Positions 56,930 to 64,000 of a stretch of 64,000 nt of DNA are shown piece after piece (position 1 is the stretch's first letter; each line of letters opens with the position of its first letter). The stretch is from assembly GCA_021030915.1 (NCBI GenBank), contig JAGEMR010000112.1, positions 1 to 64,000 on the forward strand, in the 5' to 3' direction. A model generated the notes under the pieces. It had not been told where the DNA came from. It saw only the letters and a program-made list of their open reading frames with translations, and searched no databases. This DNA is from Astrothelium macrocarpum. Taxonomy: Eukaryota > Ascomycota > Dothideomycetes > Trypetheliales > Trypetheliaceae. The position numbers and the translations under genes were made by a program.

Positions 56930-57780
56930 ATGACTGAAAATGAACTGAAAAATTTATCTGTATTTTACGGTATTATCGATTATAATAAATGAATTGATCC
57001 GGTGAATAAATTCTTTAAATCTAAAGGTTATTAGAAATACGTTTCTGGCAGAAAAATGTTAATAACTGATAATATTGATGAATTCGAATAATATGATACC
57101 GTTATTAATATAATAATTTATATATATATTAATAAAGAAATCAAGGTCATAATCAGTATGAAGCTGTCGTCTTATTAAATATGGAAATAATTCGAACGAA
57201 TATATATTATATCAGATCCTGTTCTCAAAGAGATATATTGGCGCGTCTGAAATATCATAAAATATAATGGCGAAAATAATATTGAGAAATTCATTCGTTT
57301 TTTCAATTCGGCGTATGAAAATACCAAAAATATGGGTTTTAACTGCCTCCAGAATGAGGCTAAAAACGAGATCAAAATCCTCAATTTTTTTATTATTATC
57401 GAGAATCATTTTGAATTTCTAATTGTACTGATCAGATAGCGCCTTTAAGAAGGATCCGAAGTCATATACGATAATATAATACGAAATGTCATAGATATAT
57501 CATGGTCAGATAAAAAGCGTAGAATAACGTTCGTTATTTCAAATCAAAATCGAAATATTAATAAATCTATTAATAAAGATGATATCAAATAAAATAATAG
57601 ATGTCCAAAATGCCCTGACTGTAATTTTCGAAATCATAAAAAGAAGAAATATTGGAAATTCCATTCTGAATTCAGATCAAAATGATGGAATGATAAGAAT
57701 AAGAAATCCGGAGGCATTTCCAATAAGAATAATAATATTAAATTCATAATATTTATATTCCGAATAGGCGAATCAGTCTT
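56930..57780 (+). pseudogene. Copia gag remnant
   Basis: An ATG at 56930 starts a recognisable but stop-ridden capsid region. Near 57603 a zinc knuckle survives as CPDCNFRNHKKKKY, where the last Cys of CX2CX4HX4C is now Tyr (TGT to TAT). Confidence 0.7.
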
Positions 57781-57814
57781 ATAAGTATTATTTGTTATCT
57801 TTTCGAAATTGTTG

Positions 57815-58230
57815 GTGTATTTTGATTCTGGTACGACTGATCATATATTCTCCGATAAAGAATGATTTATTAAAAGAACGCTCCAGTCAGCGTGTATTCC
57901 AATCGTAATAGCCAGCGGAAATGAGGTAATGGCAACAGGAATAGGAACTGTTCGTGTATGGCTTTCCAGATCAGGAGATTCAATAGAACTGACGTTCTAA
58001 AATACGCTATATCTGCCGAAAACACGGATTAATTTAGTGTCAGAAGATCGTTTTGAAGAAATGGCCAAAATGTACATTACCGGCAGAGATAGGATCATAC
58101 GCCTAAAGAATGGCGATATTGTTATTGGCCATTACGATAAGACAAATAGAATGAGAATATTCAGAATCGATATTAGATTTGAATCCAAATCAGTTTTTAT
58201 TATCATAAATATTGGCAAAATTATTATGAA
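57815..58230 (+). pseudogene. Copia protease remnant
   Basis: The active-site motif reads FDSGTTDHIFSD near 57830, as in Copia aspartic proteases. Downstream text (ASGNEVMATGIGTVRV, LVSEDRF) fits the family. Stops interrupt it. Confidence 0.8.
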
Positions 58231-58239
58231 GAACCTATT

Positions 58240-59110
58240 AAAATTGTCCAATATGACCGGAAAGGCGAATTTGGATCTATGGTATAGGAGATTTGGCCAT
58301 TTTCACCACCGTGAGATTCGTATAACCAATAAGGTGACCTCAAATATTGACCTGAATAGCAATATTTAAGATAAGAATAGCTATAAAATATGTCAGTTAA
58401 TTAAATTCAAATAGCGTATATCATATAAATTATAATAATGAATTGATAAATTATTTCAAAAATTTCATTCGGATCTGACCGGTCCTATTATCAAAATAAA
58501 ATGGAAAAATGAAAAATATGTGCTTCAAATGATGGATGATTATAATTCCTTTTAATGGATATGGATAATTCGTATTAAAAATCAGATTGCGGCAATTCTT
58601 ATTCAATTTCTGAAGAATATTCGGATGAAATAGATAATCGAAATAGGGACGATTATCTTCTGAATCGATCACGGCACTAAATTCAATAAAATTAATGAAT
58701 ATGGCCATAATAATGATATTATATTCGAGTATTCATTATCGTATTTGTATTAATCTAATGGACGCGCGGAAGTATCAGATTATTAAATCATTTTTCGAAC
58801 GCGCTGCCTCATGATCGATAATGGATTTCCATCTGGTATATGGCCTAAGACGATAATAGCAGCTGTATATCTCCTGAATAGGTCGCCGATTTCAGCTAAT
58901 CCTGAATACGAAATTCTATACGGTCGTATCAATTCATCGTTATTCGATAAAAACGTGAAATCTGATATGGCTCATTTAAAGGCATTTGAATATAAAATAA
59001 TATGCCATATTTCATCTGAAATTCATTTGAAAGATGATAAATTCGTTCCGACCGCTGAAATAGGATATTTCGTAGATTATATATCTAACCATTCAATCTA
59101 TTCAATATGA
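58240..59110 (+). pseudogene. Copia integrase remnant
   Basis: The pre-integrase zinc motif reads LWYRRFGHFHHREI (the first His of the family's LWHxRxGH is now Tyr). The catalytic core is traceable by SDLTGP, MMDDYNSF and SNGRAEVS (preceded by TAA for Gln), followed by WPKTIIAAVYLLNRSP and an open stretch of about 99 codons at 58811-59110. Later text decays. Confidence 0.85.
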
Positions 59111-59799
59111 TTTTTTAAAATAAATAGAATTAGCGATTATCAAAATATGATATTCAATAAACAGATATATTATTCAATGAAATGGAACGAAAATGAAAAA
59201 TAATTTATGGAAATTTCGGATATAAATAATTTATATTCCGAATTAGATTTATCATTTTTGGAACCGAAATTATTCCATTCAGAAGAAGAATCATATTCTA
59301 TTGAATCAGAAAATGAATTTTCTTAATCTCAATATCAAATTTAACAAATTCAGTCATTTGACGAATTTCCATATCAAATTGAATTTGATACTGAATTTAT
59401 TATTAAAATAACTGGCGATTCAGTTACATTCGAGAATACATTTCAGAATGATATTCAGTCAGATATTATACAGAAAACGATTATGATACAATCTCCAATT
59501 CCATCTAATTTATCATTAAATATAATAGATATATCATTTAATAATAATTTCAATGATTTATCATCTATTTCGACAGATTCTATATTATCGATAACATTAA
59601 AAATATTCGGCCAATATATATCATTATGAAAATCGACAAAATTATATCGTCATCCATTAAAATACGATCCTTCCGATCCCACCATTTATTCACGATATAT
59701 TAAAATAATCAATATCAAAAAGAAATATTTTTATACTGGATTCAGTGACGGCATCAATATATCATTCATATATCAGAAAGTCATAAAATCATCATAGGT

Positions 59800-60850
59800 C
59801 AAAAAATGGCAGAAAATTATTAATAATGAGGTGGAATCATATAAAAAAAATGACATTTGGAATCTCATTCCGTTTTCTGAAGACGTCATTATTTTTAAAA
59901 ATCGATAGATATTCAATCTAAAACGAAATATAAACGGCGCCATTATATGATATAAAATTCGCTGAATCGTTTATGACGATAAATAACATCCAGATCTTAA
60001 TTACGACGAGATATATACCACCGTTATTCGTTCCATTATAATAAAGATATTATTCATCATTATTATTATCGAAAATTTGAAATATAAATAAATGAATCTA
60101 ATCACCGCCTTTCTGAATGGGACGATAAATAGAACGGACATATATATGAAGGCATTATATGAATATAATTCTCCAAATCAAATATATAAATTGAATAAAA
60201 CATTATATAATCTGAAACAGTCACCGTTATTCTGATTTGAACGATTTTCATAATTTATAAAAAAGATTGATTATATAAATTTATTAATAAATTTTTATAT
60301 ATTTATCAATCATTCGAATAACAGTATTATTATTATTTATATGGATGATTTATTATATATCACCAAAATCAGAAGTATTATCTCTACCGTCAAACAGCGA
60401 ATAGCAGCTGAATTTCGTTCGAAAGAGATGGACGAATTCCACCATTATTTGGGCGTACGAATCATTTGAAAGCGCTTATAAAAGATTCTTACCGTCGATC
60501 AGATTACGTATATTCGCCGAATCCTTGATAAATTCGGCCACATAAATTCCCGTTCGGTTCCAGTACCATTTCCTATCGTCGACCTCCAGCCTTATGATGG
60601 CGAAACTGCCTTAAATACTAAACAACGTTTCCAATTCATGACAGGTTCCTTAATCTACGCCGTTTATATCACACATATTGATTTGGCTTACATCTGTGGA
60701 CGTTTATTTCATTATGTATATAATCTTTCATCTACCCATCAAAAAACCATTAATAATACTTTCAAATATATGGCCGGCACCATATAAATGGGTTTGACGT
60801 TTGATAAAAATATGAACGATCCGAATATACCTGGATATGGCCTGAATTTT
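59800..60850 (+). pseudogene. Copia reverse transcriptase remnant
   Basis: Landmarks in order: NLITAFLNGTINRTDIYMKA, LNKTLYNLKQSPLF (then TGA for Trp), the polymerase motif YMDD at 60338-60349, MDEFHHYLGVRI, and MTGSLIYAVYITHIDLAY. Multiple stops. The sequence becomes less AT-rich and better preserved after about 60450. Confidence 0.93.
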
Positions 60851-61323
60851 ATATATTATTATGATTCGAACTGGACTGATGATAAGAAGGATCGACATTC
60901 GACAGTAGGATACGTAATCAAATACAGAGGAGCAGTAATAAGTTGGAAGAGTTACAAATAGCCTCTCGTCGCTTGTTCGACAGCTGAAGCCGAATACGTA
61001 GCGCTTGATTACGCTATTCGAGAAGTCATTTCAATTCAGAAGCTACTGAAAGAATTGGAACGACATACCGAATAGCCCACACCAATATACGAGAATAACG
61101 TACCAGCCATTAGCCTCGCCAGGTCAAATAGAACCAACAATAGGACGAAACATATTGATATACACTGGCATGCTATTCGTGAGGAGATCGAACAAAAGCT
61201 CATTGAGGTAATCCAAATATCAACCCACAACCAGCCAGCAGATGGCCTTACAAAGGCGCTTCATAAACAGGATCACAATCACTTCATCGAGTTATTTGGA
61301 ATGGTTAACGGAATGCCCATTTA
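60851..61323 (+). pseudogene. Copia RNase H remnant and end of pol
   Basis: The domain reads YDSNWTDDKKDRHSTVGYVI, GAVISWKSYK (TAG for Gln), ACSTAEAEYVALDYAIREV, then KHIDIHWHAIREEI and PADGLTKALHKQ, ending at a TAA. This is the best preserved part of the element; only a few stops remain. Confidence 0.93.
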
Positions 61324-61345
61324 ATTGCTAACAGATTTGCTATAT

Positions 61346-61359
61346 GGATTAAGGGGATG
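61346..61359 (+). other. Polypurine tract
   Basis: GGATTAAGGGGATG lies immediately before the right LTR, at the usual place for the second-strand primer. Confidence 0.75.
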
Positions 61360-61555
61360 TGATAATGTTGGGCAATCCACTCTTGTAATCTCCGGCGTTA
61401 GTTTCATTATTTCCTAATTAGGCAATTAGTCCGTTAGTGTGGAGATCAGGAGAAACAGCATTTAAGGCCCTGTTTGCTGCTGTTTCCTCCTGAGCTTCCT
61501 TAGTTCAATTCCTTGCTTAAATGCGGTATCCGACCTGTTCCGTCTAATTCCATCA
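61360..61555 (+). repeat. Right LTR (196 bp)
   Basis: It has the same ends as the left LTR, with five transitions between the copies, and is followed by the CAAGC duplication at 61556-61560. Confidence 0.96.
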
Positions 61556-61898
61556 CAAGCACGCCACCTTTCTTCCCAGTCGTGACTCGTGAGGCTTTTC
61601 CAAGACCTCGTGCTGCTCCAGCGCTCACGATACCACCATAGCTATGCGCAAACACGATGATATCCTTCTGTAGCTGCTCCATCAATGGTATCAGATGCTC
61701 TTTGCGTATTATCTCCACGTCACGCACGCATGTGGCTTCGTTTGGAGGACAAGAAGGGGCGAGAGAGGGTGTTCGGACACATCGACAAGGAAAACCGAAA
61801 GAGCTCAGGCGTAGTACGACTGAATCAAAGCAAGAAGGGTCGGCGAAACCGCCCGGAAAGAAGACGATTGTAGGCTTGGGTGGATTAGCCAAAGGCAT
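61556..61898 (-). pseudogene. N-terminal half of the alpha/beta hydrolase gene split by the Copia element
   Basis: From the ATG at 61898 (MPLANPPKPTIVFFPGGFAD) the minus-strand frame is open into the insertion. It has the oxyanion-type turn FFPGGFADPSCFD and the nucleophile elbow AHSYGG (GxSxG class). The triad's acid and base are in the other half. The protein would be a soluble hydrolase of about 285 aa; related fungal enzymes act on small esters or in secondary metabolism, but the substrate here is unknown. Transcription from this promoter would now run into the antisense strand of the retrotransposon. Confidence 0.9.
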
Positions 61899-63134
61899 CC
61901 TGAAAGGTTTCTGTGAGAATAGCCACTCAGGAGACAGTGGTTCAAAGAGAAGCAGAGAAGATTGAAGGTAGAATAAGAACTTAATGGAACGGACACAGGC
62001 GCACGTGAAAGCCAAGACACAGATAATGGAAAAAGGACACTAAGATTGTCAAGCATCTGCAACCTAGTTAGAAGAGAGTTCAGCGCCCTATATAGTAAGC
62101 TTCTTGAGTCTGCTTCGTTTACGCCTTTGAAAAACACACCTGACAAAAGCAGGTGGTCGACAAAATCGCGGTACGGGCACAGTTGAGCATGCAAGGATTG
62201 CATACGGCTGAAAACTAGGTAGCTTCAGTCGTAGCAACGTAAAAGTCTGTATTGGTCAGCAAGAAGGTGCCTTAGATAATGACACTGATCTTTGTCGTTG
62301 CCCAGCCCAGGCGTGTCCGTCTATGGCCCATCCCGCAATGACATCAGGAGTACCTCTCCTTATCGAGGTGCCAGAGCACGCGACCTTTGTACCTATTGAT
62401 TTGTTTATGACGCTTCAACATTTCGACTATTGTCGTTTCAGGATAAAAGCCCTGCGAAATTCTTGCGATTCGTCGTTGGACCTAAAGCCCTATTGGCGCT
62501 CTTGAGAGCCGGTCCATTATTGATATTCTTGTTGCTTTGACGGTCTCGGCTCAATTTATGGAATATTCTGGGTCTCACTCATTTCTGTCAGGTCTTTCAT
62601 TTCTAGTCCACTGGACTGCATTGTTGCTGATCAGGTATGTGCCTACTGATGTGGTTGTCAACAAATCTCAAGTATTTGGTCTTTCTGGGCCAGATAGTTG
62701 ATATTGCAAGGTGCATTAGTAAATGTCCAACTAATGAAGCCGAAACAATCAGCAAAGCAATATTATTCCGACGAGAGAGTAATAGCCTGTCGGATTTTCT
62801 ACGAGAACATCTCACTCAAGATTATTTTAGGTTTGCATACCACTCTTAGATACTTCCACTTCCTATCACATTTCCATTCTGATAGGCTTGGGTTAGATGC
62901 GCTTTTAAACAGAGCCGGAATTCGGACAGACGATAATTCTTCATGTTAATACCACCTATGGTATTCTTAAGAAGTTTTTATATGGACCATCAAGGTCCAG
63001 GTACAGCATGAGATGTCTATCGTAATCTTACTACCTAGTTCCACCTTCAGAACCCCTTGAAGCCTACGCAAATTTACAGAAAACAAGAAGAATCTACTCC
63101 AGATAAGATGGTGGAAATATCCTACCGTCTGGTC
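61899..63134. other. Gene-free stretch upstream of the split hydrolase
   Basis: It contains the hydrolase promoter and the 3' flank of the right-edge gene. Short frames on both strands lack recognisable features. Confidence 0.5.
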
Positions 63135-64000
63135 TCAACGAATGTTCCGAGACTTGTCCACTCGGTCCATCAGTTGTTGATCTTGTTTGTATTCTGGACA
63201 CAAGGTACTCGCATGTATCCATGTCATAAATTTTTGTAGTCTATCACGCCACAGCGCTTGCGGACTCTGATGCCAGACCTTGTACCATGCCTCACAACCG
63301 AGCAATGCTTCTCGAACATTTGCATACAGACCGTCGTCCCAAAGATCAATATGCCCATCGGCTGGACTAGCTGGCATTGGCTTTCGTACAAGTGATTGGT
63401 GGATCCTAATCGCAGGTCAACATGGCGAATACATGGACAACCTGCACCTGGATGGTGTGGCCGATGCCAGGAACGTACCAATTGATCAAGTCCACGATGT
63501 CCCTATAATCACGCTCGTGGTGTACGTATTTTAAGCCTTCGACGGCCTTAATGGCGTTGATAACCTTGTCATGAACGGTTGAAGCTTCATTTACCTGTAA
63601 GTAATAGATGCGAATTGTTGTGGCATCCTTGTACGCGCTGGAACTTCGATTTTTGTCTTGCTTTACCTCGAGCGAGGTTCTGGCTGTAGTAAGACCTTTT
63701 TACCTAAATGTCAAATTTGCGGAAGTAGTCAACGATCTCCTGTTGGCAGTTGAAAGCATCATCGAGCACAGCCTGAGTCGTTGAAGCGCCTACTTTGAGT
63801 CCCCAGATATTTTCATCAGAAAGCATACCGGTAATGCTGATATTGTGGGTAGAAGGAGAGTAATTTCCTTTGGTGACTCGCCTTTGAAGCCAGATCTTGT
63901 CGCGGAATACCTCGTACTCTTCCACAGTCATTGACTTAGGATCGCCATTGGTTCTATCCATGCTAAAGGCAATAGGTTGAACGGCTTTGGAATCAATGGC
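63135..64000 (-). pseudogene. Partial, apparently damaged gene of unknown family running off the right edge
   Basis: The minus-strand frame is open from the edge and reads SMTVEEYEVFRDKIWLQRRV, GLKVGASTTQAVLDDAF and DYFRKFDI, then TAG at 63704-63706 directly before GTAAAA. The stop would be Gln-intron if it were CAG. Coding-like text resumes near 63665 in another frame (TIRIYYLQVNEASTVHDKV, GLKYVHHERDYRDIVDLINW) and again near 63405 in a third (GHIDLWDDGLYANVREALL, ending NIR at 63135). Frame changes may be introns; I could not find a set of GT-AG junctions that fits all pieces. The 5' end lies outside the window. I do not recognise the family. Confidence 0.5.

Larger units (their letters stand above)
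56567..61555 (+). mobile_element. Full-length Ty1/Copia LTR retrotransposon, RIP-inactivated
   Basis: A 4989-bp element with two 196-bp LTRs (TG...CA), a primer-binding site, a purine tract and perfect 5-bp target duplications. The order gag - protease - integrase - reverse transcriptase - RNase H is that of Copia. All domains are recognisable, but the frame carries many stops, mostly where Gln or Trp is expected, so it is dead. The 5' and middle parts are strongly AT-rich, whereas the last ~850 bp are much less so. It interrupts an alpha/beta hydrolase gene of opposite orientation. Confidence 0.97.

Noticed and set aside
1..64000. CRISPR arrays, tRNA or rRNA genes
   Set aside because: No spaced direct-repeat array, and no tRNA arm pattern or rRNA sequence that I could support by eye; the genome is eukaryotic, so CRISPR is not expected.

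Overview
The window is nuclear DNA of a filamentous ascomycete (Pezizomycotina). Evidence: spliced genes with short introns of about 50-75 nt, GTAAGT-type donors and CTAAC/CTGAC branch sites; fungal-type complex I, Golgi, chromatin and ribosome-biogenesis genes; secreted esterase and laccase genes; and repeats saturated with C-to-T/G-to-A changes, as left by repeat-induced point mutation (RIP). A leotiomycete-like fungus is my best guess, but the sequence alone does not fix the class.

Layout. 1-5365 is an extremely AT-rich, gene-free block made of RIP-ruined transposons, including a Fot1/pogo-type element (974-2850) with 68-bp terminal inverted repeats and a TA duplication. 5.4-8.6 kb is sparse and holds a secreted-protein gene broken by one TAG. 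8.6-24.7 kb is a compact housekeeping block: NDUFS8 and the mitochondrial acyl carrier protein (divergent, shared promoter), VPS74/GOLPH3, a SNF5/SFH1 chromatin-remodelling subunit, RRP14/SURF6, two lineage-type proteins of unknown function whose 3' ends overlap in antisense, and a pseudokinase. 24.7-56 kb is accessory: an inverted fragment of the pseudokinase, a small cysteine-rich secreted protein, a 1274-aa Ser/Thr-rich mucin-like wall protein, a broken ankyrin-repeat gene, a secreted type-B carboxylesterase, a laccase, a nine-exon 754-aa protein of an unnamed family, and a protein with an RGG-type tail, separated by long gene-poor stretches. 56-61.9 kb is an alpha/beta-hydrolase gene split in two by a complete Copia retrotransposon (56567-61555; 196-bp LTRs, CAAGC target duplication, half-tRNA-type primer site). 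The right edge holds a partial unrecognised gene on the minus strand.

How it fits together. NDUFS8 and the acyl carrier protein act in the same complex and are driven from one 198-bp intergenic region. The secreted esterase, laccase, mucin and small cysteine-rich protein suggest a saprotroph or plant-associated lifestyle. The recurring theme is mutational: beyond the transposons, several low-copy genes carry stop codons that look like CAG-to-TAG or CAA-to-TAA changes (CpA to TpA), as if RIP-type mutation reached ordinary genes. I did not find a recognisable new multi-gene system; the best candidates for undescribed biology are the 754-aa protein (49378-52072), the pseudokinase with its inverted fragment (22951-25034), and the contrast between GC-rich transposon ends and their destroyed interiors.
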